A stretch of 64,000 nucleotides of DNA from Voacanga thouarsii. Lineage: Eukaryota > Streptophyta > Magnoliopsida > Gentianales > Apocynaceae. The stretch lies in contig JANUWF010001819.1 in assembly GCA_026120185.1 (NCBI GenBank), forward strand, positions 1,488,001 through 1,552,000, in the 5' to 3' direction. The translations under genes were made by a program, and so were the position numbers. The first letter of the stretch is position 1. Each line of letters opens with the position of its first letter. The notes beneath the pieces are model-generated. The model did no database searches, had not been told where the DNA came from, and saw nothing but the letters and a program-made list of their open reading frames with translations. Below are positions 37,245-48,040 of this stretch, piece after piece.

Positions 37245-37613
37245 TCAGAAAAAGTTCCTTAGTTTATGAGTTGTTCACCAAACAGAATTATGCGGGCCAT
37301 ATACTGGAAGATTGAGAGTTTAGCATTCACTTATATGTAAAAACGGAGTAGGAGGCTTGTAGGAATTGCGTCAGAGGTTTCCACTAGCACACCTACTCCG
37401 GTTGCACAATTCTAGTCCAGCCAATTCTAAGAATGAGGAAAAGAGGTATTTTTTTTAAGCCTCGAAATCCATACAAAGCATGATCGGCACCGGCTAGGGC
37501 TGCCAGAGCTGGAGCCGGCTCTGTTCGAAGTTCCTTGTTCTTCAGTTTTTTTTTTCAGTTTTTATTTTTCACTTCCGCTACGTGCCCTGTGTTTTCCGTT
37601 TTTCATGCCTTTA
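35780..37613 (+). mobile_element. Solo LTR B
   Basis: Begins TGTTGGAAAATATGCCC and ends atgccttta. The five flanking bases are gatag on both sides (35,775-35,779 and 37,614-37,618), a perfect TSD. The first 200 bases match solo LTR A. The 3' half matches the partial LTR at 63,133-64,000 in reverse (cggcaccggctagggctgcc, ggagtaggaggcttgtagg). It contains aataaaag near 35,833 and a CT run. The terminal dinucleotide is TA where the third copy has CA. Confidence 0.88.
37194..37239. repeat. CT microsatellite in solo LTR B
   Basis: About 20 tc units. The corresponding part of the LTR at 63,133 has only a short gagagagaga run (63,500-63,511), so the repeat expanded or shrank after the copies separated. 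Confidence 0.9.
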
Positions 37614-37719
37614 GATAGAGTGATTAAGTTAAAAAAAGAAATAAACTTCACGTGTCTTAAGAACTTACATGAGCTAATATATTGGGACATTTACTAAGAA
37701 CGGGAATTAGGTTAGTTTT

Positions 37720-37945
37720 ATTGAGTAACTTAAACTGATTTTAGGTTAGTTTTATTGAACAATTGCTATGGCAGTTAATGTTTTTGTTTGTATTGTTTGT
37801 TGAATGTTGGTTGATTTTGTGGTGGCTTAGTGCCTGAAACATCCAGTTTATCGGGGAAACTCTGCTGAAATTTTCATTGGTCATCTTGATACTCCAGATA
37901 AGTTAATTACCCTTAGGCTTGATTTTATCCAATGTCTAACACAAA
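37720..37945. repeat. Second copy of a CACTA internal segment
   Basis: Ttttaggttagttttattgaa through cttaggcttgattttatcc repeats 35,165-35,370. Downstream the text jumps to gtctaacacaaactagcag, matching CACTA-1 at 16,266. The right-hand copy is therefore the one joined to the ancestral downstream sequence. Confidence 0.7.
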
Positions 37946-38112
37946 CTAGCAGAAAACTCATCCCTAAAGTAGATGGATGTAAGTAACATAGCAGTTTAAA
38001 GAAAAAAAATAGTATAAATACTAAACCCCAGACTTAAGTAAGGTAAGTAGTAATGTATAAACCCAAACAAAACCTAATCAACATGAACATATCTAGTAAT
38101 TCAACTAATTCC

Positions 38113-38984
38113 CCATTTCTACTCTCATATTCTATTTCTTCAATGCTCTTTTAAGCAACGGAGATGATCAAACATTCTATATCATTCCTTTATATGCATT
38201 CTAGACTACAAAAGTTTAAATCATATAAAAAAGCAAAAGCTTTTAGACTTTTAAAACCCTTCTTCATCTATTTCATGTACTCTTCATATGTATCTACCCT
38301 TCTTCGTCTGGGAATTAGACTACCCACTTGTCTTGGTAGTTTTCATCAGGTGGCAACTTCTTTTCCTCATCCAATTGATATCTCAAATATAGCATGGACT
38401 ATTCTTTTTTTTTTTTCCAGACATTTCCTACTAGATTTACGAAGGACAACTTCACTGCGAAGGATGAATGTAAGTTCATGCTTCAAGTCTCTGGACAGGC
38501 AAGAAAATGGCCAGTTAGAATTCTGACTCTCTGTCATTTGTATAATTGTTCTTATCTCAAAGAGCTAGATAATTGCTGGCCATTTTCTCGTCTTTCTGGA
38601 GACTTGAAGCATCAACTCACATTCATCCTTCGTAGTGAAGTAGTCCTTCACAAATCTAGTAGGAAAAGTTTGAAAAAAAATGTAATAGTCCATGTTATCT
38701 TTAAGATATTAATTAAATGTGGAAAAATAGCTGCCACCAGATGAAAACTGCCAAGATAAATATGTAGTCTAATTACTGGATAACAGGGAGAATAGATTCA
38801 TATGAAGGATACATGAAAGAGATGAATAAGGGTTTTGAAGATATAAAGGCTTTTGTTTTTTTATATGATCTGAAATTTTTATTTTTAATGATCACCTTGC
38901 TGCTTTTAGAAATTAATAGATTAAGTTAGGCCTGGAAAATGGCCATTTCTAGTCTCGTACTCCATTTCTTCAACACTCGTTTAA
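38113..38984. repeat. 42-bp direct repeats flanking the CACTA-2 fold-back
   Basis: Copy 1 (38,113-38,154) and copy 2 (38,943-38,984) both start ccatttcta and end tttaa, with 7 differences in 42. CACTA-1 keeps the core of the pair at 16,451-16,475 and 17,320-17,344. The fold-back thus sits between direct repeats in both elements. Confidence 0.75.
38212..38890. repeat. Long fold-back (inverted repeat) of CACTA-2
   Basis: The left arm is about 38,212-38,515 and the right arm about 38,576-38,890, with a loop of about 60 bases. Over the inner 90 bp (38,424-38,514 against 38,577-38,667 reversed) I count about 11 mismatches, roughly 88% identity. Outer parts also pair: gactaccca, ttggtagttttcatc, ggtggcaac and atggactatt on the left face their complements on the right. 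The left arm translated from 38,421 gives TFPTRFTKDNF and KWPVRI. It lies about 200 bp upstream of the transposase start, as in CACTA-1. Confidence 0.85.
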
Positions 38985-39092
38985 CAATAACTTCTATGAC
39001 TAAGTCTTTTACATCTATCTTCACTCCTTCTATTCTTCTTCAAAATCGAGACTTACATAATTGGTTAGAGTTATTTCTGGTGTTGATTTTAG

Positions 39093-40459
39093 ATGGACAA
39101 TCAAAGTTAGATGTACAAAAGGCATTTTCCTGGCATCAAGCGTATTGCTATTGAATTTGAACGGGGGGTTAAAGAATTTTTTATATTTGCAAATTTGAAT
39201 GCTGTGTCATCCAAGATAAGATGTACATGCTCAAAGTGTACAAATAATAAGTATGTGGCCCCACCTGAAGTTGAAATTCATTTGTACAAATATGGATTTG
39301 TTGGTAACTATCAACGATGGATTTGTTATAGTGAACCGTATTATACAACAACGAGAGAGCCCACCATAGATTTAATGAATACAGCTACTGAAACTTGTTC
39401 TAGTAACCCGTTTCGAGAAATGGTTTTAGATGCTGCAGGGCCTGTGTTTGTGGTTCCTAGGCCATCTGAAGATTCTATTGAAGAACCTCCAAATGTAGAA
39501 GCATAGAAGTTTTATGACAAATTGTGAGTTGCTGACATGCCAGTGTCTGAACGGTGTTCGAGCCACGCAGCGTTTACTTGTCTCTTAGCTGTTAAATATT
39601 AAGTCCAAAAATAATATTTTTGAGAGATGTTTCAACCAACTGGTTTAGCTTATGAAGGAGGTCGTACCAGGCTCCAATAAAATTCCTAATAATTTCTATG
39701 AGTTTAAGAAATTAGTATCTGGTCGTAGGTTACCAGTTCAGAAGATATATATATATATATATATGTGCGAACGAATGTAAATGAGGGGTTAGGGGAGTAG
39801 CAAGCAGAAGGAGATACCCATTAAAAATATGTATTATTTTCTAATAACACATCGATTACATTAGTTGTATGCATCTAAAATGACTGCATCACACATGAGA
39901 TGGCATGTGGAGAGCATTGGGGAGGATGAATGCATGAGTCATCCTCGTGATAGCGAGGCTTGGAAATAGTTTGATAAAAGTCATCTTGAATTTTCAAAGA
40001 AGGTGCAAAATGTAAGGCTTGGAATGTGCACAGATAGGTTTGCTCTATTCTAAATGTCTAGAAAATAATATTCATGTTGGTCAGTTATAGTTACTTTAAA
40101 TAATCTTCTCTTGTCGATGTGCATGAAGGATCCGGTAATATTCTTGATTGTCATTATTCTAGGCCCAAAGAATTCAAAATACAAAGTTGATGTTTATCTA
40201 CAACCATAGATAGATGAACTGAGTAAGTTATGGTTTGATGGTATCCTCACATATGACATATCCAAGAAACAAAATTTTAAGTTACGAGCTACGCTTCTGT
40301 GGATAATAAATAATTTTCCAACTTATGGAATGCTAAGCAGGTGGAGAACTACAGGAAGATTTTCATGTCCACATTACATGGAGCGTACTAAGTTTTTTCA
40401 TTTGAAGTTCAGGGGTAAAATTTCTTGGTTCGATTGTCTTCACCGTTTCTTACTGATGG
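39093..40459 (+). pseudogene. CACTA-2 transposase, part 1 (cut by copia)
   Basis: The start ATG aligns with that of CACTA-1, but the sixth codon is TAG where CACTA-1 has TGG. The frame then stays open to 39,505: EFERGVKEFF, CTCSKCTNNKYVAPPEVEI, YKYGFVGNYQRW, a longer N-terminal domain than CACTA-1 retains. The tnp2 core relic follows: SMCMKDPVIF, IIPGPKNSKYKVDVYLQ, WFDGILTYDISKKQNF, LLWIINNFPTYGM. The text breaks at the gatgg TSD (40,455-40,459) of the copia element and resumes at 49,777. It has many stops. Confidence 0.85.
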
Positions 40460-42189
40460 TGTTATTGTTATGCCCTAGAGGTAATTTCTTGTACATCGTG
40501 TATGGCACATTTATTTTAATAAAAGGCATTATTAATCTCACAGTTTCTTTTGTTTACTTTTGTTTAAAATAACTGTTAGACAAAGTCCGTAGTACAACAC
40601 TGTGTTATGAAAATCATGATATGAGATTCCTACTACACTGTATAGTATTAGTACTTAAATAGTCCCTAGTCATAGTATTAATGAGACAAGACATCATTAA
40701 TGCATTAAGACTAGCATGTGTTAGACTTCCTGATTTGATCAGGCGGTAGTTTTCATATCCGTGAGTATTGAGATACTCAAAGTTAACACATGGATGCTTA
40801 TTAATGGAACAAGTACATTGGATGACCTAGTTATGAGATAATCACATGGATAACTATTTAGTGCCAGTGATATAATCTCAATATAGCAAACGTACAAGTA
40901 TCCTTAGACTTGAGATCTCTAAGGTATTTTGTTTGCTGAGTATTGTGCTTTGATTCTAATCTCTGGAGCTAGATCGAGGGTCACATATGGGATGGATATT
41001 GGGTACATTATGAGGTAAACGAAAGTAATTGAGAGGGTCAATAAAGGATTCACCACTCCTAATAGTAGGGGCGAATATTTCACGGCTACTTGTAGGAATT
41101 ACTACTCGAGAAGTCCTTGGCCATGGCGACTGTGTATTGGAAACAGTTTCAATTGATACACATATAGAGTAGTGGGTTTTTGGTACAAGTACTATTATAT
41201 TTTGGGCCAGAATTAATATATTCTGGAGGGAGTTGGCACTAATTTTGCACTCCAAAAAGAATGAGATATTGTATGGTGAAAGGAGTTAATTGCACTGTCA
41301 TTTGTTATTAAAGGGTTCATGTCAAGCCACTTGACTTCCTGGACTCTTGGGTGGTCATGATGTGTTGTTAGATACCGCTCATGATCTGGGAATATGAGTT
41401 TATTAATTGATGAATTAATAAACCAATCCTGATTAGAATCAATATGATTAATTCTAATTAATTATGGATTATTAATCTCAAAGGCGTTTAGATTAATTCA
41501 TATTCACTACCAATTGATTGGGAAACCTAATAGGTCACACACAATAGAGGATTATATACTCAAGATGTTATTTGATAATATAGTGGGTTAATTGCGAGAA
41601 AGAGAAGTTCTTGTGGCCAAATTATAATTAGTTATAACTTATGGTCCAAATTGTAATTGTGAGAACTTGATGTTTCCTATTACAATTAGGGAATTCTTAC
41701 TTTTTTAGAAATCTTAGATCGACGATTTTTCAGCAGGATTTTCGTGTTATATCGGATATACACATGAAACCCTAGCATAAGTGTAAGACACGAAATAACT
41801 CCAACCCTAGCAACACACATTCTCTCCCTCTTTTCTCTCTCGTTGCTCTTGAAGCAAAGCCCTAGCCTCCATTATTGGTTTATGCTAGCACATAAACATT
41901 TTGGTGCTTAAGAGTGTTCCTCTGTGTTGATTTCTGTTAGAGATAATCACACACTGTGATTATAGTGGTTGGACATTCAACTGTCGTGATGTTTGATCAA
42001 GAGGATTGCTGGATTGCGCCTCAACTTGAAGAAGAAAATATATATTTTTTTAGACGATCATAGAAAGGCAAAAAGCCGTTACATTTGTTCTCTATAGGTC
42101 TTGTTTTCCACATATATACGGTTTCGAGGATGGTATCTCATTTTTTTTCTTCTGCTGTGCTATATATGATATGCATGAGATACATAACA
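40460..42189 (+). repeat. 5' LTR of the copia element
   Basis: 1,730 bp, starting tgttattgttatgcccta and ending gagatacataaca. It aligns along its whole length with the 3' LTR. AATAAAAG lies at about 40,518, and a ctctctc run near 41,822 precedes aagcaaagccctagcc. Confidence 0.93.
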
Positions 42190-42190
42190 A

Positions 42191-42202
42191 TGGTATCAGA
42201 GC
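42191..42202 (+). promoter_or_regulatory. Primer-binding site, initiator Met tRNA
   Basis: Tggtatcagagc starts two bases after the LTR end. It is the standard complement of the plant initiator methionine tRNA 3' end used by copia reverse transcription, and it is intact. Confidence 0.92.
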
Positions 42203-44121
42203 CATGTTATGTGTGAATTGCAAACATTATTTTTGGCATGAAAAGCTGTTTTCATGAATTCGGGTTTATCTTTGTTCACTGTGAAAACTGTTTTCACTCG
42301 AGTCAAAATTGTTTCTAGCATTATGGGTTGGGTCCGTAGCACAATATGATTGTGTAAACGTTACAGCATATTTCGGAAGATGCTTTCTTTATATGCTACA
42401 AGTTTTTTGCAGAAAAACGTTTTCTTGAACATGGTTGATTGTCTTCCATTTCATCCTAATTTTCTGTTTTGGTTTTGTTTAAACTAACAAATTGGTTGTT
42501 GTTTCGATCTTCAAAACAGAAAATACTGCTGAGAATTGTTCTCACTAAAATTTTATAGAAGAAGAAGGCACCAGAAACTTTTTTTTGAAAATTTTCAAAA
42601 ATCGTCGCCTTGTTCCCAACTATAGCCAACGCTGGCTCCGGCTCCTAGCCGGCACCAGTTCCATGCTGTTTTGCGAACATCTAGAAATCGTTTATGAAAA
42701 AGTTTTTCCTTAAAAACCAGACCACAGTCGGCGCCAGTTCTGGCTTCCAAACCAGTGCCGATTCTACTCTTTTTCGACGTTCAAAAAAAAAAAAAAAAAA
42801 AAAGGAGGATTTTGAAAGGAAAAATCTCATATAATGAGAGGTGGTAAAATAAAATTTTTTTTCAAAGGGCATTGCTCCCTTGACCCCGCCCACTGACCAT
42901 CCAGCGGGACCGCCGTTATCGCTACTAGAGATGGGACCTAAAAGTATTTTCTCAAAATTAGTTTTGAGACAAATAATTTTATTTTTTAAAAATAATAATT
43001 TTAAAATTTAAAATTTAATATATTTTTCTAAAATATTGATTTTAGAATTTATTTTATTTTTCCAAAATAGTGATTTTAGAATAATAAAAATTATATGTTT
43101 ATTTTGTTTAAGCATAATTAATGGCATGGTGGATGGTAATGGACTAAAACCAATTATATCTGTTCATGCATTTTACAGTTTTGGTTTTTTTTTTTTTTGA
43201 AATATGGCCTGCGTGTCCTGCCTTCTCTAGAATTCTTGTATAATTCTCTTCTCATCCAACTCTCCTCGAATGTAACTCAAGGATTACTCTCTTTAGAAAA
43301 TTATATAATTAGTTTACATAGGTTAGATAGGAGTTGAATTATTCTATTTTGGAGATGGCAACCAAAACAAAGTGAGAAGGTAAGACCTTCTACTTAAATC
43401 ATGCATAAACACATAGGGTTGACTATATTAATTTCTTTTATGGCTCAAAGAAATTAATTTAGGGTAAAATCCATAACCATACCACGTAATCGCTTTATTA
43501 CCATGATTATCAATTTTGTGATTTATTGATTTTTATACATTTCATTCAATAAAATCACTAAAAAGAACAAATCTCTCAATTAATATTAAACCTAATTCCT
43601 TTCGTTAATATAATAAGAACGAGAGTCCTTTTTCAAGACTAGGTTGTTGGGCAAACCCAAGCCTACTTGACATCGGACATGTTCAAGTTATGGAGTTAAA
43701 TTACTTTGGAATTAAATTCCTAATTAATGGGTCGAGTTTAACTAAATTCTTTATCCCGGTTGGGCAAACTCAAGCATAAAGAAATTTAGAGGAAAAGTTG
43801 GGGTAGCCCAAAAGGCTTTAAGATTAAAAGCTGTTAATCACTTGATAATCCGGTAGTTACATACGATGTAATTGGTATTGGATACCTACCAATGAACTCA
43901 AGGGTGGCTTGTTGGGCAAACCCAAGGTTATTCTTGAGGAATTTAGATACCGGTCCATTAGGAAAGTTTTCAATGGGCTTTCCCGAATTAGTAGTGGGGG
44001 CTATTGGTTTGAGTAAAATAGTGGAGTAAAAATACGTTTCTTTAAAGTCCTAATTATTTGCATTTCATGTGCATATACAGTAGCTAATGCGCTCTATGTT
44101 TACATCTAGGACACATGCATC
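42203..44121 (+). other. Long leader of the copia element
   Basis: 1.9 kb without gag coding. It holds a GC-rich island with ccggcaccagttcc and cggcgccagttctgg (42,620-42,780), an A run (42,783-42,802), AT-rich sequence (42,940-43,120) and four short stem-loops (see next entry). Long leaders of this size are found in some plant copia lineages. Confidence 0.7.
43647..43925 (+). promoter_or_regulatory. Four TTGGG-NNNN-CCCAA stem-loops in the copia leader
   Basis: At 43,647-43,660, 43,760-43,773, 43,798-43,811 and 43,912-43,925. Three have loop caaa and one gtag. In the second, the right stem reads ctcaa, which in RNA still pairs as a G-U wobble. All lie 200-475 bases before the gag ATG. RNA packaging or dimerisation signals are commonly placed here in retroelements, but that role is only inferred. 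Confidence 0.5.
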
Positions 44122-44910
44122 ATGTCTACAAAACTAAACCTATGTAGCATCTTAGAAACCAACAAGTTAATTGAATCAAATTACCTTGACTGGTATAGAA
44201 ATTTGAGAATCGTTTTCAAATTGAAAAAGTTGCTCTACGTGCTAAATGCTCCTATTCCGTCACCACCCGCTCAAGATGCTTATGCTGATGAGTATGCTGT
44301 TCACAAAAGGCACAAAAAGGATAGTGATACAGTATAATGTATTATGCTGGCATCCATAACTCCCGAGTTGCAAAAATAACACGAGCATATGGATGCTCAA
44401 TCGATTATACTACATCTTCGAGAGCTGTTTGACCAAGCCATAATTGAGAGATACGAGATCTCAAAGCAACTATTCCATTGTAAAATGGCAGAGGGTTCTT
44501 CTGTGGCCACTCATAGGCTGAATATGCTAGGCTTAATAGAGAAGCTTCAATCTCTCGGGTTCACAATGGACCATGACTTAAGTATTCACTTAATTTTGCA
44601 ATCTTTGCCTAATAGTTTCTCACAATTTGTGATTAACTATCAGATAAACAAGATTGAGTCCACCATTCCTGAGTTGATCAATCTTCTCAAAACTGCAAAG
44701 TCCTCCATGAAGAAGGATTCTAATGCAGTTTTAATAGTAGAATCTTCTTCTTCTAAGAAGAAATTTCAAAAGAAAAAGAAGGCTCCCGTGAAGCCTAAAG
44801 GTGGTGTGAAGGACGCTGCCACTAAGGGCCCACGCCATCATTGTGGAAAGATGGGCCATTGGAGGTGCAACTGCAAGGCTTACTTGGAGACCATTAAGGA
44901 CAAGAAGTAG
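44122..44910 (+). pseudogene. copia gag, three stops
   Basis: Starts MSTKLNLCSILETNKLIES then YLDWYRNLRIVFKLKKLLYV, a usual copia gag N-terminus. Next are LRELFDQAIIERYEISKQLF and LNMLGLIEKLQSLGF from the gag core, a lysine-rich stretch (KKKFQKKKKAPVKPKGG), and a zinc knuckle RHHCGKMGHWRCNCKAY. The first Cys of the knuckle's first C-x-x-C appears as Arg. In-frame stops are TAA 44,335, TAA 44,377 and TAG 44,908, all in one frame, so the reading frame itself is preserved. Gag would assemble cytoplasmic particles. Confidence 0.88.
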
Positions 44911-47900
44911 AAGAAGAAGCTTTCAAGCACTTCTACTTCTACTCCGGGTATCTTTATGATTGAGATAAATACCGCCTTTAGAAATGAGATATGGGTATTA
45001 GATACCGGATGTGGATCTCATTTGTGCAATAACTTGTAGGAACTAAAGAGCAGTAGATGGCTAGAGAAAGGAAACGCGGACCTATGTACTACAAATGGGG
45101 CAAAGGTTGCTACACTTGCTGTGGGGACATACGAGCTGAACCTGCCTTCGGGATTAATTCTAGAACTGCAAAACTGTTATTATGTACCATTTTTAATGAA
45201 AAATATTATCTCAGTTGCGTGTTATGACTTAAATGAATTTCATTTGATATTTAAGAATAAATGTTGTTCTTTTTCATTGAATGATATTCATTATAGTTTA
45301 GCAACTCTAGTTAATGGTTTATATGTTCTAAACTTGGATAATCCGATTCTCAATATAAACAATAAGAAACCTAAAATAGATAACTTTAACACCTCTTACT
45401 TATGGCATTGTCGTTTAGGCCATGTAAACGAAAATTGTGTTTCTGAGTTACACAAGCTTGGTGACTTAGGGTCATTTGATTATGAATCATATGACATATG
45501 CGAGTCTTGTTTACTAGCTAAAATGACTAAGACTCATTTTTTAGGAAAAGGAGAACGTGCCAAGGAGTTATTAGAATTCTTACATTCTGATGTATGTGGT
45601 CCAATGTTAATACAAGCAAGAGGAGGTTATAACTATTTCATAACTGTTATCAATGATTTCTCACGATATGAGTATTTGTATTTAATGAAATACAAGTCTG
45701 AGGCCTTTGAAAAGTTCAAAGACTTCAAGAATAAAATAGAGAAATAACTTGGCAAAAGTATTAAAACTCTAAGATTTGATTGAGGAGGAGAATACTTGAG
45801 CTAAAAGTTTCTGAGTTATCTTAGAGATAATGGGATATTATCTCAATGGACTCCACCATATACACCTCAACATAACGGTGTATCTGAGAGAAGGAATTGA
45901 ACCCTTCTAGATATGGTACGGACTATGATGGCTTCTGCAGACCTATCAAAATTATTTTGGGGGCATGCACTAGAAACTTCTGTTTATATACTAAATAGAA
46001 TTCCGACAAAAACGGTTAATTATACCCTATTTGAGATGTTCTTTGGTAAGAAACCAAAGTTATCTCACTTGTGAGTATGGGGTTGTCCTGCCTTTGTCAA
46101 AAGGCCATAGTTAGACAAACTTGATAGTAAGTCTGACAAGTGTTTGTTTGTGGGATATCCGAAAAAATCTTTTGGATATTACTTCTACCTCCCTTCTGAA
46201 AACGAATTTTTTCTTTCAAAGCATGCTATCTTCTTAGAAAAGGAGCACATGCTCAAAGGGAATAGTGGGAATAAAATTGAACTTGGTGAAGTTCAAGAAG
46301 ATCAAACAAACAAGGATTAATCGTCTGATCCCACATCTATTGAGAGAATAGATGAACCTTTTACTACACAAGAACCTCGTTGGTCTAGTAGGATATGTGT
46401 GACCCCTGAGAGATATGGATTTCTCATTAGTGACCATAATGACGTATTGCTCATAGATAAAGATGAGTCTACTACCTACAAGGATGTTCTGAACAGTTCA
46501 GAATCTGGCAAATAGCTTGAGGCCATGAAGTTAGAGATGGATTCCATGTACGACAACCAAGTATGGACTTTGGTTGATCCACCCAAAGGAATTAAACCTA
46601 TTGGGTGCAAATGGGTTTTCAAGAAGAAAACGGACATGGATAGTAACTTAGATACCTATAAAGCATGACTAGTGGCGAAAGGTTATCGTCAACAACATGG
46701 TATTGACTATGACGAAACCTTCTCCTAAGTAGCCATATTAAAATCCATCGGATACTCCTAGCCATTGCTACTCATTATGATTATGAGATTTAGCAAATGG
46801 ATGTGAAAATGGCTTTCCTAAATGGAAATCTGATTGAGAAAGTGTATATGACACAACTTGAGGGTTTCACATCCAATGATAGCACAAAGGTGTGCAAGTT
46901 GCAAAGGTCCATTTATGGACTTAAGCAAGCTTCTAGGAGTTGGAACATTCGTTGTAATGAAACAATCAAAGAGTTTGGTTTCAAAGAAAACATGGATGGG
47001 CCTTGTGTATACAAGAAGGTTAGTGGGAGTGCAATCGTTTTCTTACAGTTTTATGTAGATGACATATTGCTAATAGGAAATGATATAACTGTCTTGCAAA
47101 CGGTTAAAGTTTGATTGTCCAAACAATTCTCCATAAAAGACCTTGGTGAAGCAACCTATATTCTTGGAATAAGGATCTATAGAGATAGATCTAGATGGTT
47201 ACTAGTTCTTTTACAGTCTACATATATAGATAAAGTGCTAATGAGGTTTAGCATGGATCAATCCAAAGAGGGATTCTTACCCACGTCACATGGTATAAGC
47301 CTTTCAAAGTCGATGTCTTCCAATACACAAGTTGAAAGGGATCACATGAGTAAGATTCCATATGCCTCGGCAGTTGAATCTATCATGTACGCTATGATAT
47401 GTATTAGGCCCGATATATCTTGTGCTTTCAGTTTGACGAGCAGATACCAATCTAACCCTAGTGAGGGTCATTGGGCGGCTGTAAAGAATATCCTTAAGTA
47501 CTTACGAAGGGCTAAGGATATGTTCTTAGTATATGGAGAAGGTGATTTGAAAATAAACGGGTATACTGATGCCAGTTGTCAATTTAACAAATATGATTTC
47601 AAATCACAATCTGGCTACGTGTCTACGTTGTGTGGAGGGGCAATAAGTTGGAAAGTTCTAAATAAGAGACTATTGCCGACTCTACGATAAAAGCTGAGTA
47701 CATAGCCGCTTTTGAAGCAGCTAAGGAGGTTGTTTAGATCAAGAAGTTCGTGACGGAATTGGGTGTGGTTCCTAGCATTGTTGGTCCAATAACTTTGTCT
47801 TGTAACAACAACGGAGCCATTGCACAAGCAAAGAAGCCACAGTCACACCAACGATCCAAACACGTACTGCGACGCTATCATCTGATCCTGGAGATCATAG

Positions 47901-48001
47901 ATAGGAATGATATAAAGATAGAGAGTGTTCCTACAGATGAGAACATAGTTGACCCACTTACAAAAGCACTATCCCAAAAGAAACATGATTGTCATGTTTA
48001 G
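44911..48001 (+). pseudogene. copia pol (protease, integrase, RT, RNase H), multiple stops
   Basis: Continues in the gag frame. Protease motif WVLDTGCGSHLCN at about 44,995-45,033. Pre-integrase LWHCRLGHVNE near 45,400 and CESCLLAKMTKTHF near 45,505. Integrase: HSDVCGP near 45,585, YTPQHNGVSERRN near 45,865. RT: GCKWVFKKK near 46,605, MDVKMAFLNGN at 46,797, and the catalytic YVDDILLIGND near 47,053. RNase H: YTDASCQ near 47,560 and AEYIAAFEAAKE near 47,692. The end is DPLTKALSQKKH at about 47,950-47,985. A 1-base deletion near 46,750 and a second shift near 47,665 change frame. Confidence 0.9.
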
Positions 48002-48040
48002 TCATTCGGTATTAGATACATGAATGATTGGCTCTCGTGC

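Noticed and set aside
40330..40572. An 80-residue frame at the left copia junction
   Set aside because: It runs from CACTA transposase into the copia LTR across the TSD and is not a gene.
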